DNA from: Omphiscola glabra | Taxonomy: Eukaryota > Mollusca > Gastropoda > Lymnaeidae | Length of the DNA stretch: 64,000 bases | Direction: 5' to 3' | Assembly (NCBI GenBank): GCA_964017045.1 | Contig: OZ024794.1 | Location: forward strand, 6,050,329 to 6,114,328 | Part shown: in pieces, positions 1-12,727 of the stretch | Numbering within the stretch: position 1 is the first letter of the stretch | How the letters are laid out: the number at the start of each line of letters is the position of its first letter | The notes under the pieces: generated by a model | Database searches by the model: none | What the model was told of the DNA's origin: nothing | What the model saw: only the letters and a program-made list of their open reading frames with translations | Position numbers and translations under genes: made by a program

Positions 1-178
1 CTCTATACGTGTCTTCATACGTGTCTCTATGTGTATCTATATGTGTCGTCATACGTGTCTCTATGCGTGTCTCTATATGTGTCTTTATGCGTGTCTGTAT
101 GTGTCTCTATATTTGTCTTTATATACGTGTCTTTATACGTGTCTTTATACGTGTCTTTATACGTGTCTCTATATGATT
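1..178. repeat. 12 bp tandem array (tctttatacgtg)
   Basis: Diverged copies of tctctatacgtg / tctttatacgtg, entering from the left edge. Confidence 0.85.
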
Positions 179-218
179 TAGTATCAAACCATGCCCCATT
201 TCTTTCCGATCTTTTAAT

Positions 219-340
219 AGAATGTCTTGCATTTGTCAGGTCTTGTGTAAACGAATGTCTTACTTCTGTCAGGTCTTGTGTCAACGAATGTCTTGCTTCT
301 GTCAGGTCTTGTATCAAAGAATGTCTTGCTTCTGACATTC
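219..340. repeat. 33 bp tandem repeat, about 3.5 copies
   Basis: Unit begins gaatgtcttgcttctgtcag. Confidence 0.85.
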
Positions 341-345
341 TCTAT

Positions 346-954
346 CCGATCAAGCCTTGTATCCTAGGATATCTGTTATCTTAGCTTTACAGTGTATCTT
401 AAAGACTATTCATTTTATCAAAACACATTCAGTTTTCATGGCAATGCTGGAGATAGAATAGATTCTGTACCTTTTGAAAGATTTTTACGACCTACTTGTT
501 TTGCTTGAGGAGTGAATTTGATACAAGGTAATTAACCCATGAAATATTTAAAACTATATTTCTGACAGTTATTCTTCTTAACTTTTTAGAACTTAATTTC
601 ATAGATTTTGAAAGTTTTGTCACTAAAAAATAATAAAATCTAGCATATTCTAAAACTAAGACTAAATATATAAATAAATCAAATATTACATAAACTAAAT
701 TAATGACTTAACGTTTAGAAGTTGCGTCGCGTAAATCGCTAATTTAAAATGTAATTTTAATCCCGCAATGTTCTGCCAAAAAATAAATGTTTCGAATGCT
801 ATTAAAAGTAATTTTTAAAGACTTAATATAACATGTTTAGTTGTATCATGAATTAACAACATTTTTTATTGAGTTGCATGAAAACGAGAGCATCAAGAGA
901 TTATCTATGATCGGCCTAGTGTAAGGGCAGACTATCTTGTGGTCATCTGTGTTT
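346..954. other. AT-rich, nothing recognised
   Basis: No ORF, RNA gene or repeat seen. Confidence 0.6.
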
Positions 955-1645
955 AGGACATTTTTTATCTATTTTTGGTCTAATCTACAGACTGTCTAGA
1001 CTCTTGTCTATGGACTGCCTAATGTATGGACTGTCTAATCTATGCAATGTCTAATCTATATATGTACTGTCTAATCTGTGTACATTCTAATCTATGTATT
1101 GAATAATCTATGTACCATCTAATCTATGTTATTTTTAATATATGGACTGTCTAATCTATGGACTGTCAAATCTATGGCCTGTCAAATCTATGGGCTGTCA
1201 AATCTATGGACTGCAATATCTATGTATTTTCAAATCTATGGACTGTCTAATATATTGACTGTCTAGTCTAGGGACTGTCTAATCTATGCAATGTCTAATC
1301 TATATATGTACTGTCTAATCTGTGTACATTCTAATCTATGTATTGAATAATCTATGTATTATCTAATCTATGTTATTTTTAATCTATGGACTGTCAAATC
1401 TATGGACTGTCAAATCTATGGACTGTCAAATCTATGGACTGTCAAATCTATGGGCTGTCAAATCTATGGACTGCAATATCTATGTATTTTCAAATCTATG
1501 GACTGTCTAATATATGGACTGTCTAGTCTAGGGACTGTCTAATCTTTGTATTGTCAAATCTATGGACTGTCTAATCTATGGACTGTCTAATCTATGGACT
1601 GTCTAATCTAGGGATTGTCTAATCTCGGGACCGCTTAATCAAGTG
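955..1645. repeat. 16 bp array with 244 bp higher-order duplication
   Basis: Unit aatctatggactgtct. The variant run from tatgcaatgtctaatc at 1041 recurs at 1285, offset 244 bp. Confidence 0.9.
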
Positions 1646-1774
1646 CTCCAAGACATTATATAAACCATGTTTCCAAGGTTGAAAATGAATTCAATTTTTG
1701 AATGTCAAAAATATGACAAAAGTAGGTATGTTTTTTTTATTTATTTGATTGAGGAATTGGAATAGTTGCTCCAA

Positions 1775-3125
1775 ATGCAGTCGATGTATGTGACAGTTGC
1801 TACAATAGGTCGATGTATGTGACAGTTGCTCCAATAGGTCGATGCATGTGACAGTTGCTACAATAGGTCGATGCATGTGACAGTTGCTACAATAGGTCGA
1901 TGCATGTGACAGTTGCTACAATAGGTCGATGCATGTGACAGTTGCTACAATAGGTCGATGCATGTGACAGTTGCTACAATAGGTCGATGCATGTGACAGT
2001 TGGTACAATAGGTCGATGCATGTGACAGTTGCTACAATAGGTCGATGCATGTGACAGTTGCTACAATAGGTCGATGCATGTGACAGTTGCTACAATAGGT
2101 CGATGCATGTGACAGTTGCTACAATAGGTCGATGCATGTGACAGTTGCTACAATAGGTCGATGCATGTGACAGTTGCTACAATAGGTCGATGCATGTGAC
2201 AGTTGCTACAATAGGTCGATGCATGTGACAGTTGCTACAATAGGTCGATGCATGTGACAGTTGCTACAATAGGTCGATGCATGTGACAGTTGCTACAATA
2301 GGTCGATGCATGTGCTAGTTGCTACAATAGGTCGATGCATGTGACAGTTGCTACAATAGGTCGATGCATGTGACAGTTGCTACAATAGGTCGATGCATGT
2401 GACAGTTGCTACAATAGGTCGATGCATGTGACAGTTGCTACAATAGGTCGATGCATGTGACAGTTGCTACAATAGGTCGATGCATGTGACAGTTGCTACA
2501 ATAGGTCGATGCATGTGACAGTTGCTACAATAGGTCGATGCATGTGACAGTTGCTACAATAGGTCGATGCATGTGACAGTTGCTACAATAGGTCGATGCA
2601 TGTGACAGTTGCTACAATAGGTCGATGCATGTGCTAGTTGCTACAATAGGTCGATGCATGTGACAGTTGCTACAATAGGTCGATGCATGTGACAGTTGCT
2701 ACAATAGGTCGATGCATGTGACAGTTGCTACAATAGGTCGATGCATGTGACAGTTGCTACAATAGGTCGATGCATGTGACAGTTGCTACAATAGGTCGAT
2801 GCATGTGACAGTTGCTACAATAGGTCGATGCATGTGACAGTTGCTACAATAGGTCGATGCATGTGACAGTTGCTACAATAGGTCGATGCATGTGTTAGTT
2901 GCGACAATAGGTCGATGCATGTGACAGTTGCTACAATAGGTCGATGCATGTGACAGTTGCTACAATAGGTCGATGCATGTGACAGTTGCTACAATAGGTC
3001 GATGCATGTGACAGTTGCTACAATAGGTCGATGCATGTGTTAGTTGCTACAATAGGTCGATGCATGTGACAGTTGCTACAATAGGTCGATGCATGTGATA
3101 GTTGCTACAATAGGTCGATGCATAT
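1775..3125. repeat. 29 bp minisatellite, about 46 copies
   Basis: Unit gcatgtgacagttgctacaa plus taggtcgat. Nearly homogeneous; gtgctagttg variants near 2312 and 2631 lie 319 bp (11 units) apart. Confidence 0.95.
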
Positions 3126-3130
3126 GTTGA

Positions 3131-3766
3131 ATGCTATAACGGAGAAATGATACATGTAAAAGTGAGCCTCGGTTGAGACAAGTGGCAACCGGGGGAGACA
3201 AGTCAAACTCGAGGGAGACAAATGAGACTAGATAGAGGATAAACCTAGTGGGAACAGTCGTAGTAGTAAAATATGTTAAATTGTTTATAAGCTATGAGAT
3301 GACGCTGGATTGGTGGTTATTAGTATTATTGGAAAAAGAACGGAATACAATGTGGGTGGGGGGGGGGAGAGAGAGTATAAAACAGACATAAACGGAGCTT
3401 AATAGATTATGATGGAGTTTAGGAATGTGAAATTGTGAATTTGACTCTTCAAATATTTGTAAAATGTTTGTGGGTTGTTGTTTTGTTGTTTTTGTTTTGT
3501 TATTTTTTGTTTTCAAATCATGAAACCATGTTAAAATTATTTTTTTTTTCAGGAAATATCAACATTTTAAATGCAATTGTCGGAAATCAATATTTTTCCA
3601 TAACATCAAGACTACATTTTTCTGGGCCAAGGTTGTTGACGAATGAATGATTTGGCCCAGGTTGTCCGTACCCTTAATCTGCTTAAGTCATGTTTTTCAG
3701 TACAATCTTCTGAGTTCTTGGCCTTGCAATCTTGAGCGAGCCTTTCACAAAACACGTGTCGCCATC
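3131..3766. other. 3' flank of the GPCR gene
   Basis: Short g-rich direct repeats (3160-3230), a G-run at 3355-3368 and AT-rich sequence. No gene seen. Confidence 0.5.
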
Positions 3767-5374
3767 TTAAATAGTGCTTATTGATATTCGAAGATGCTGG
3801 ACGAAATTATCGTGCCAGAAAAAATAGACCAATGGGTACCAGACACACGAGCTATAATACAACCACACGGCCGCTATACTGAAGGTGAAGGACATGTCAC
3901 CGCGCGGACACTTGCTGGCTATGGCGTACGGCAGCGAGCAGCTGTACACGAGAAAAAGGAGTGACAAGCCGCGGTGCAAGGATTTCCTCATGGCCTTATC
4001 CATCAGAGCGACGCCACGGCGGCCGGAAATCGGCGCACGCTTTTCGCTGGTTAACGTTTTAGCGTCAATCAAGTAAAAGTCTGTCGTGATGTTTAAGGAG
4101 CCGAAGCTTCCAAAGGCAGAGGCGTTGTTAGTTTCAGGGGCTTCTGGACTCGGCATCTGGGTCAATATAAAGCCTTTTAAGTCGTAGTCGTCACTAGGAA
4201 TGAAGTTGATCCCGCTGATCATATTGGTCGAAAAGTCTCGAATGGTCGTATCATTTCCATCTCCGGAGACTGATATCGCGGTGTGTCCCTGCAGGGTTTC
4301 AAAGAAGGACACTTCACTCACTTCGGAGAAGCTCACTCTCGACACTTCTGATGTCTGGGTTTCTTTATTGACTACTTCCCGAGGAAGGGGACGAAACTCT
4401 CTGATTTCCGGCTCTTCGATGACGACCTCAGTTGTGACGGTCTTGAACTGTGAGCTTTTATTGGGGGCACTTCCTGTGTTGGGTGCACTTCCCGTGAGAG
4501 GGAGAATGGAGTGATGAATCTGGGAATCATTGTATCTGAAAGAGTATACCGCGTCTCCAGCACCACGAGTTTGAACGGGCTTGGACATTGACCGCATGTC
4601 CGTACTACTTTTAAACGTCAGTAGCCACTGCTTGGGCGCTTGGGGCTGTGTGTCCTGTCCACTCATGAGTAAGTTTCTTCCTTTCACTTTTTTTGAAATT
4701 GTGGATTTCATCCGCAGACTCAGCCTCCAGATTTTGTAAATCATGTAAACATAAGAGACCAGTATGAGGGGGGCTAGCACGCACTGAACCAGGAACGTGA
4801 TGTAGTTCTCATACCAACAGGCGTTGTGGAAAGGGTGGGAGCAACGCTTCAGGTGATCGTTAAAAATGTACGACACCCCGGACACCGACGGCACGAGTGG
4901 GATCAGCGCGTGCACGCCAGAAAACGTCCACGACAGCACCAGGGCAGAGGCGTACACTTTCGTCGTCATGTAGGTGACGAACAATGTGGGTTCAACGGTG
5001 CTCAGGGCTCTGTCCAGCGCCAGCAACGCCTGGGTTAAGATGCCGCAGATGTATGTAAACTGGAACAAGAAGCCTGTTATGGAACACACGGTTGTGCTCA
5101 GAACGGCGGACAAACATTCCGGAGAGCTGCAGGACAAGAGCCTTGCCGTCGATGGCATGACCCAGAAGAGAAGGATGAAGTCGCACAGGAGAAGATTGAT
5201 AAGCAGAATGTAACGTTTCTTTAACTCCATTCGTTTGTATCGCCTGCAGATCACGAAAAGAACCGTTGAGTTCAGCAGCATCCCCATGAGTTGAATAATG
5301 AGAAGGAGTATCAGCTGCAAAGACAGACCTTCTGAGCTGCTGGTACTTAGAGCATCGGAGATAATTTGTTGCAT
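3767..5374 (-). CDS. Orphan class A (rhodopsin-type) GPCR, intronless, long third intracellular loop
   Basis: 535 residues with seven hydrophobic segments: TM1 about 19-43 (GMLLNSTVLF, N1.50), TM2 55-76 (LLLCD, D2.50), TM3 97-120 starting at Cys97, TM4 139-162 (LSW), TM5 189-215 (APLI), TM6 about 469-487 (SLPY), TM7 about 496-520. Cys178 or Cys186 could pair with Cys97. DRY is replaced by DRA (121-123), NPxxY by YPLVY (513-517), and the TM6 CWxP by SCSLP. The third intracellular loop is about 245 residues, Ser/Thr-rich, with a small GSAPN repeat. The C-terminus after TM7 is very short. No introns, no recognisable ligand family. Same strand as the cyclase, about 10.8 kb downstream; no evidence they are functionally linked. 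Confidence 0.85.
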   Translation of the reverse strand: MQQIISDALSTSSSEGLSLQLILLLIIQLMGMLLNSTVLFVICRRYKRMELKKRYILLINLLLCDFILLFWVMPSTARLLSCSSPECLSAVLSTTVCSITGFLFQFTYICGILTQALLALDRALSTVEPTLFVTYMTTKVYASALVLSWTFSGVHALIPLVPSVSGVSYIFNDHLKRCSHPFHNACWYENYITFLVQCVLAPLILVSYVYMIYKIWRLSLRMKSTISKKVKGRNLLMSGQDTQPQAPKQWLLTFKSSTDMRSMSKPVQTRGAGDAVYSFRYNDSQIHHSILPLTGSAPNTGSAPNKSSQFKTVTTEVVIEEPEIREFRPLPREVVNKETQTSEVSRVSFSEVSEVSFFETLQGHTAISVSGDGNDTTIRDFSTNMISGINFIPSDDYDLKGFILTQMPSPEAPETNNASAFGSFGSLNITTDFYLIDAKTLTSEKRAPISGRRGVALMDKAMRKSLHRGLSLLFLVYSCSLPYAIASKCPRGDMSFTFSIAAVWLYYSSCVWYPLVYFFWHDNFVQHLRISISTI

Positions 5375-5699
5375 GGCACAGCGTGGGTATAAGGCGTGTG
5401 ATTTCCACCATCTTGGAACAAGACGCCATTAGTGCTTCCTGTCACACACACGTGTTCAGCACCGCGCAGTAGTTTAAACAGCAAAATTGCACACCAACAG
5501 AGGTGAAACTAAGCAGGGAAGACAGGGGCGTTTCCCTCGTTGATGGCGCCAAAAGCCCAACTGAAATGAATTTAGTTTATTTTGGGCGGCTGAGTCAGAG
5601 CGTATGTAGAGCACCATAATGCCTTTTTTGGCGCGCAACGACTAATGCGCAAACTTTGAAATGTTTTTTAACAATTTTTTAAAATTAAAATAAAGCAAG

Positions 5700-5835
5700 T
5701 CAGTACAGCGAGGTGGTTAGTTAGTACAGTGAGGCGTTAAGTCAGTACAGCGAGGTGGCAAGTCAGTACAGCGAGGTGGCAAGTCAGTACAGCGAGATGG
5801 TAAGTCAGTACAGCGAGGTGGCAAGTCAGTACAAC
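5700..5835. repeat. 21 bp array, about 6 copies
   Basis: Unit gtcagtacagcgaggtggca, about 330 bp upstream of the GPCR start codon. Confidence 0.85.
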
Positions 5836-6014
5836 GTTAATGTTTATAGAGGCCAATTCTTCAACGGCAAGACATCTAATTCAGAAAAATACCTCTCAAT
5901 GCCTCCTTGAAACGCTGACCTGGAATCTTTATATATACATTAACACGCTACCTTTAGAATCCCTTTTTATGGAATCATTTTACAAGACTCATAGCATCTG
6001 CAAATTCTCTAAAT

Positions 6015-6224
6015 CAGCGGATCTCAACCTGTGGGTCGCGACCCCTTTGGGGGTCGCACGACCCTTTCCCAGGGGTCACCTAAGACCACCCGAAAACACA
6101 TTGTATACTCTATAGTTATGAAGTATAACCGAAAATAATTTTGAGCCGGGGGGGGGGGGGGGGTCGCCACAACACGATGAACTGTATTAAAAGGTCGCGG
6201 CCAAAGGAAGTTTGAGAACCACTG
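6015..6224. mobile_element. hAT MITE copy 1, 210 bp
   Basis: Ends cagcggatctcaacctgtgg and, inward from the right, cagtggttctcaaacttcct. Perfect 8 bp target duplications ctctaaat at 6007-6014 and 6225-6232. Contains the family's internal gggtcgcgacccc palindromes. Confidence 0.85.
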
Positions 6225-6232
6225 CTCTAAAT

Positions 6233-7408
6233 CTAAAAATAACCACGCCCATGACACAGTGACTGAAATCAGAGTCATCTAAAAAATTGGACCACATTAA
6301 ACATTGGACCAAGTGGGCTCCGAACCATACCTACGGGGCTCCAACCGGCCCACGCCTACTTTGGCCTACTGGGCTCCGACGCGTGCTTACTCTATCACAC
6401 TGCTGCTATTTATGGACCAAGTAGTCAATCCGGTCACGCATTACAATCATCTCAATAAAAACGCAAATGTTCAACATTTATAGTTGCTGGGGTATCATAT
6501 GCCTGCTTATTAAAAGCTGATATCCCAAAATTTAAATCACAACAATGGTAAGTGCGATTCTAAGTAAACGTTTTAAGCGGCCCTTCTGGGTAACACTAGA
6601 CCTCCGGGCAATAAGCAGAGTAACTCTGATAATCATCTTTAAAGAGAGTTATCCACCCTTGCAATCTCCTTATGCATGTGATTGTTTTCTCTCTCAAGAA
6701 CTTTCAAAGGTCTGTCGAAGGTAAAGAATCAGCCCAAAAATGACCTTCACATGTCAAGCTGACATCGGATGACTTACCTTTCATTTTCTGAAGGTTCAAA
6801 CTCGTGACATCATGTGATCTGACATTTCCTTCATCACTGACGATTTCTAAATTTTTTTATATTTTTTTTTTTTTACATTTCTGATGTTTTTATCGAACGG
6901 GTTTTTCAAATCATACTAAATTTTCTCGCATGCTTGATGAGCAAGGGGGGTAATCTTTTGCACGTGCATCCGTGCTAAGCTAAAATGTCGGCCATTTAAG
7001 AAATTAAACTTGGAAAAAATTACATTCAAATAATCGACGCCTTTTTTTTTTTTTTTTAGAAATCACCTGAGACATTTGTCTTTAAAATTTAGGCACGTAA
7101 GGATAGATTAAGCGTACCCGTATATTAAATTCATATATTTATCGTATATTTAACATACGTGCGCTACACAATGGCGTAGGAAGAGGATGCGGAAGGGTTT
7201 CAGAATCGGGCGGAACTTTATACATTATATTGAGGAGCGTCATATTCGGTAAACTCATTTTTGTTCAATCGGGCTTTGCCCGCTCCATTAACATTTACCT
7301 TGGCTACGCCCTTGGGGCTATATCATGACTGCATATTGACCCTTTAGTATGTATATATTTTTATAAACTATATATATATATATATAACTGAACTATTTCG
7401 TATTTTAC
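6233..7408. other. Intergenic, nothing recognised
   Basis: Contains poly-T runs and a tatata microsatellite (7368-7386). No coding signal. Confidence 0.5.
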
Positions 7409-7416
7409 ATCTTAAT

Positions 7417-7607
7417 CAGTGGTTCTCAATCTTCCTAATGCCGCGACCCTTTAATACAGTCCCCGATGTTGTGGCGATCCCCAGCCATAAAAGTATTTTT
7501 GTTTCTACTTCATAACTGTATAGTATATGTGTTTTCAGATGGGCAACCCCTGGGAAAGGGTCACGCGACCCCCAAAGAGGTCGCGACCCACAGGCTGAGA
7601 ACCGCCG
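7417..7607. mobile_element. hAT MITE copy 2, 191 bp
   Basis: Same family in reverse orientation: cagtggttctcaatcttcct to the inverted cggcggttctcagcctgtgg. Flanking 8-mers atcttaat and atctaaac match at 6 of 8 positions, an eroded duplication. Confidence 0.78.
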
Positions 7608-8288
7608 ATCTAAACAAGCAAAACTTTTAAGTGAAATGCAGTAACATTGTTTGCCTAAAAATAATAATCAATCAATTTTAGCAAGTAAATTTTGGAAAAA
7701 CAACAAATATCAATGAAAGAGCATCCTATTACCTTTAAAATGATATTTAATACTTGTAGGTAGCTACCAATTTACAGCCATGAGACACATTGTCTAATAA
7801 GATGTATTCGAAGTCATAAAAAAATTGAAAAAATCTGAAGTCTTTTGAGAGTTAAATGGGAAAGAAAAAAATCTGGCAACGATCACTCTCTCATCATTCA
7901 ATCATCAACGAGAATAATCCATTTATAATAAGGGAGGCTACAGGATAATTCGTTCATATCTTTTTGAATTCTCGCTCATTTCCCTTTCATCGTCTCAGCT
8001 GTTTAAAGTACCATTGTTTCCACATATTATAAGTCAAAAGTCGACATTGGACCTCATCCGAAAATTAGTAGGAAGCCTATTTGCTTGAAACCAATGCATA
8101 TTAAGAATTGTTGTCTTGAATGAAAGCTAGATATGAATGAAGTGTGTTCATAAATGATAAGATGGAGAAAAGACAAGAAAAAAACTAAATTGTATTCAAG
8201 AGTTCACATTTTCCAATTTCTCACTCGCAGATTCCCATTATCATCCTTTCCACTTGTGGCTTAACTTCCCCCCCCCCCCCGGGGGGTT

Positions 8289-9013
8289 GTGGACTCCGCA
8301 TGTGACATTTTTAAAATAATTATTAGGCAGTGCGAATTACCAGGAAGTGAAATAATTAATAACTTTTATAAATTGGAGCGAATCCAACGTAACGCAATGC
8401 GCTTCATAGCACGTGACTATAAAACCACCACGCCTGGCTACGTCACTGGCCTTTTAAACAGATTTGACATCCCCACTCTCAAGGACAGACGAGAATAGAT
8501 CCGCCTAACATTCTTATATAAAATGGCCATGGGGCTAATTCCGGCCATCCCAGCAAACAATTATCTTACCCCACAGAAGCCGGGCCGATTAATTAGAGCC
8601 AAACGGTCGCTTAACACTGACTTAACATCTGACAACCCCATGAGAAATTACACCCGAAACAATAACAAATGCTTCACTGTGCCTCGGAGTAACACAGTGC
8701 AACATAAGCAGTCATTCTTTCCACGCACCATAATTGCTTGGAACAACCTGGACAATACCGCCGTGAACTCGACAACGATCGAAAGCTTCAAGGCCGCCCT
8801 GACATCTGCTAGGGGCCGTTAGATTGGCAACATCGCTTCCCCAACCGTTGCACATATGCCAGTATATGGATGCAGCAACGTACCGAACCAGAACCAGAAC
8901 GAGAACCAGAGGTGATTATTGTGTATTATTGTCTCTTATAGCGAGCTGCGCTATACATGTGTTGATGAAATGTACAGCCTGTTAGACATATTTATAGAAT
9001 AAAGTTTCATCAC
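8289..9013 (+). mobile_element. 3' end of a jockey/CR1-like non-LTR retrotransposon
   Basis: Two frames separated by a stop (8289-8498 and 8523-8822) encode the region after the reverse transcriptase core: LERIQRNAMRFIARDY and FFPRTIIAWNNL, then FKAALTSARG. The copy is 5'-truncated next to a C-run/G-run at 8269-8286 and ends in a short 3' UTR near an aataaa at 8998. Confidence 0.8.
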
Positions 9014-9117
9014 TAATAGAAAAGGGATTGTGTTTAATTCGGTGTATGACAACGTATGAACAACGTGTAAAAGAATCTGATGAATGAAAACAATAAAATA
9101 TATTGGAGTCTGACAAA

Positions 9118-9672
9118 TGTCAAACCAAACATGTTCCCTACACTGCCCATGATATTGTCAAACCAATCATGTTCCCTACACTGCCCATGATATTGTCAAA
9201 CCAATCATGCTCCCTACACTGCCCATGATATTGTCAAACCAAACATGTTCCCTACACTGCCCATGATATTGTCAAACCAATCATGCTCCCTACACTGCCC
9301 ATGATATTGTCAAACCAAACATGTTCCCTACACTGCCCATGATATTGTCAAACCAAACATGTTCCCTACACTGCCCATGATATTGTCAAACCAAACATGT
9401 TCCCTACACTGCCCATTATATTGTCAAACCAAACATGTTCCCTACACTGCCCATGATATTGTCAAACCAAACATGTTCCCTACACTGCCCATGTTATTGT
9501 CAAACCAAACTTGTTCCCTACACTGCCCATGATATTGTCAAACCAAACATGTTCCCTACACTGCCCATGATATTGTCAAACCAATCATGTTCCCTACACT
9601 GCCCATGATATTGTCAAACCAAACATGTTCCCTACACTGCCCATGATATTGGCAAACCAATCATGTTCCCAA
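9118..9672. repeat. 38 bp minisatellite, about 14 copies
   Basis: Unit gtcaaaccaaacatgttccc, then tacactgcccatgatatt. Confidence 0.93.
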
Positions 9673-9732
9673 TATTACACCGAACACGAGAAACACAAGA
9701 ATTGAAAGAGAATGTTTATTGGTTAGTACATC

Positions 9733-9868
9733 AACCTCAATGCTCATGATTGGACCAACAAAACACTGATTGCATACAACCTCAATGCTCATGATTGGAC
9801 CAACAAAACACTGATTGCATACAACCTCAATGCTCATGATTGGACCAACAAAACACTGATTGCATATA
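9733..9868. repeat. 45 bp tandem repeat, 3 copies
   Basis: Unit begins caacctcaatgctcatgatt. A multiple of three, so it keeps a minus-strand frame open; not a gene. Confidence 0.9.
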
Positions 9869-10311
9869 TAGGCTAACAAAGGCTGGAGTTTGTATTGCAC
9901 CGCAAGTTATTTATACAACACACGGCATACACCAATGTGTACGGTCCAAATGTGATTATGATACAACTATGATACAACTATGATACAACTATGATACACC
10001 TATGACGCTACGTGGCAACATTACTAAATGTTGTTCAATAGTTTTCTAGAGTGCTACTTTGACATTTTTTGTTTTTATAATGTCAAAGTAGCCATGTTTT
10101 AGAATGCTACTTTTCTCGTTATTCAGTGCTACTTTGCCCTGTTTAGAGTGCTACTCTGTGCTGTTTATAGTGCTACTTTGCTCTGTTGGGGGCTCAAAAT
10201 CTTTAAACTTTTAGGTGAATGTTGAGGTGGGGGGAGGGGGCAGAATTATAAGAAGAAAAGGCGCAAGATTTAATTAATTATTTTGTTTATGATAAAAAAA
10301 ACAAATTTATA

Positions 10312-10556
10312 CAGGGTCGGCCAATAAAAGTGAGAACATCTCGTAAAATGTGATTTAATCACATAAAAGTAGTTTAACTATACCCATACTAGATTAAATA
10401 GTTTACTGATTTACTTACTTACACATTGAACATGATTTCTGATTATTAGCTAAATATTTCGCAAAAAAAATGTATGAAGAATTATAATTAATTAAATTAT
10501 ATTTTGAAATGACTCATATGCTACGAGATGCTGTCACTTTTATTACCCCCACCCTG
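10312..10556. mobile_element. Mariner-type MITE, 245 bp
   Basis: Ends cagggtcggccaataaaagt and, inverted, cagggtgggggtaataaaag, similar for over 30 bp up to catctcgta. Flanked by TA on both sides (10310-10311, 10557-10558). No coding capacity. Confidence 0.78.
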
Positions 10557-10558
10557 TA

Positions 10559-12521
10559 GATACAAAAACGCCACTAACCCTTGTAAAGCGATGCGTCCGT
10601 CATTTACTTGATGCAACCTCTCTACGTTCATTGTCATCCTTCTGGTTCGAACGACACTCAAGACCGTCAATCTCAACGATGTATATTAGTTATTAATGCT
10701 TCAATTTACTTTAGCTCTCCTTGATAAACATCAATAGGCTTCTTTTTGTCTCCAAATTCTATGTGTCCCACAACATAGGAAACAGTTATTATAAATTGAT
10801 ATGTTCTTGAACGTATGTTTTATGACGCAACCTACAACAGACATTTCGGACATCTCCGTTTATGAGACGTTAGAGAATAAGGGGAGCAAAGAAATACTTA
10901 AGGCAAACGCAAGCCAACGAAATTTGTAGTGCTTCCCCCTTGGAACAAAATTACCTCTCTATATTAGGATTTCTCGTTGAGTTTTAACCAACAGATTACA
11001 GCAATTTCACAGAATCTGCTTAAAGATTTAGAGAATTATTCTTAGTTCATTAGAAATGATGCTTATCAAGTAGTCCATATCAAAGTAGGAAACTGTGCCA
11101 GCATTGCAATGATAAAATTAAAACTCTTTTTTGAAAATATGATGCAATCGACGTTCTCAAAGGGTTAAGACATCGTTAAGAATTTATAGGTTTCTTAAAG
11201 CTTACGAACTGATGAAAGATTCTCATCGATCTTCAATGACATTTTTTTTTTAAATGACTGAACTTACTTTCTGTCATAACCACCTGAATACGACATCTTA
11301 CACACTGTAGACTTTCAAGATAAGAGAAGTGTATGCACCCAAAATTTGAGGAATTGATTATTACAGGCTTTGTTTGTTTCTTCAACATTATAACATCGCT
11401 GATGTAGCTTTATTTTTAGTCTTTTGGTTTGATCTGTCCAGTGTAGCAGGGTAGTCATGCAGTGAAAAAACAGGTAACTGAAATATGCATTTACCACAGT
11501 ATGCAGGAGGTGCAGCCATTTAAAATGTCCTATATGGGTCTAATTGTGCTTTTGTCGGCTATGTTAGTCAGCTGTGTGGGTCTGCGAATTTACTTTATTT
11601 CTTTTCCCCCTCCAAAATATAAATATAGACTATATTGACTACTTTTGAGGTGCACATTATATTTACATATTGAGGTGAACATTATATTGACATAGTTTAC
11701 TAAACTGCACGTTAGCTAACCTAATTCATCAGTGCACCTCTTACCCCCCCTCCACCTTCCACCCACACAATCAAAGGGGAAGTAGAACATATGCCTACAC
11801 TTACCACTTACTGTAGACCTACCCCTACATTTACTGTAGACCTATCCCTGCACTTACTGTAGACCTACATTTACTGTAGACCTATTCCTGCACTTACTGT
11901 AGACCTACGCCTGCACTTACTGTAGACCCTTACTGTAGACCTACGCCTGCACTTACTGTAAGCCTGCTACATTGCTTGTATGTTTATCAGGTCAAACTAT
12001 TCTGTCACCAAAAAAGTGATGCTAGGGAAATTCACTAAAGGTAAGGTCTATATATTGGCATAGTAGCAAATAAATGTAAAGTTATCTATAGAAAATTTTG
12101 TCAGATATTATAATTAATATTAATTCATAAAATTTTTAACTTAAATAAAATTGAAAAAGTGAAATATGCTCATTTTTAAAAAAAAAACCAAATACTCTCA
12201 AGAAATTAACAAAAATTATCTTATTTTTATCCACATTTGGTATTAGAAAATGGCTCTACATACTGGTTTTATTTCTCAGTTCATTGGCATTGGACACCTT
12301 TGGTTTTTGATTTAACAGCATAAATAAAATACAATATGTCATACTATGAAAAGATACAATAATTTTTTATTTTTTTTAAAACAATTCTTCAAACTAACAT
12401 CCCTTAAGTTTAGCAATAGGTTGCAAATAATGACATCATGCTGGAAGTTGAAATAAAATTGCAGTCCAGTGTAACAGTCATGCAATTTTGGGAGTTTAAA
12501 AATTAAGTTTCTTTTTAAATC
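10559..12521. other. Intergenic with a short array
   Basis: No coding signal. 11790-11960 holds degenerate copies of gcacttactgtagacctacg. Confidence 0.5.
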
Positions 12522-12529
12522 ATCGAACC

Positions 12530-12727
12530 CAGCGGTTCTCAACCTGTGGGTTGCGACCCCTTGAGGGGGTCGAACGACCCTTTCCCAGGGGTCGCCTAAG
12601 ACCATCGGATACCACATACGCTCTACAGTTATAAACTAGTAATGAAGATAATTTTGAGGCTGGGGGTTGCCACAACATTAGGAACTGTATTGAAGGGTCG
12701 GGGCATTAGGAAGGTTGAGAGCCACTG
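12530..12727. mobile_element. hAT MITE copy 3, 198 bp
   Basis: Same orientation as copy 1, with the same internal order (gggtcg palindromes, an ataattttgag segment, a fall to aaggttgagagccactg). Flanking 8-mers atcgaacc and agctaacc match 6 of 8. Confidence 0.78.

Noticed and set aside
1775..3125. CRISPR-like regular repeats
   Set aside because: Units are contiguous with no unique spacers, and the DNA is eukaryotic.
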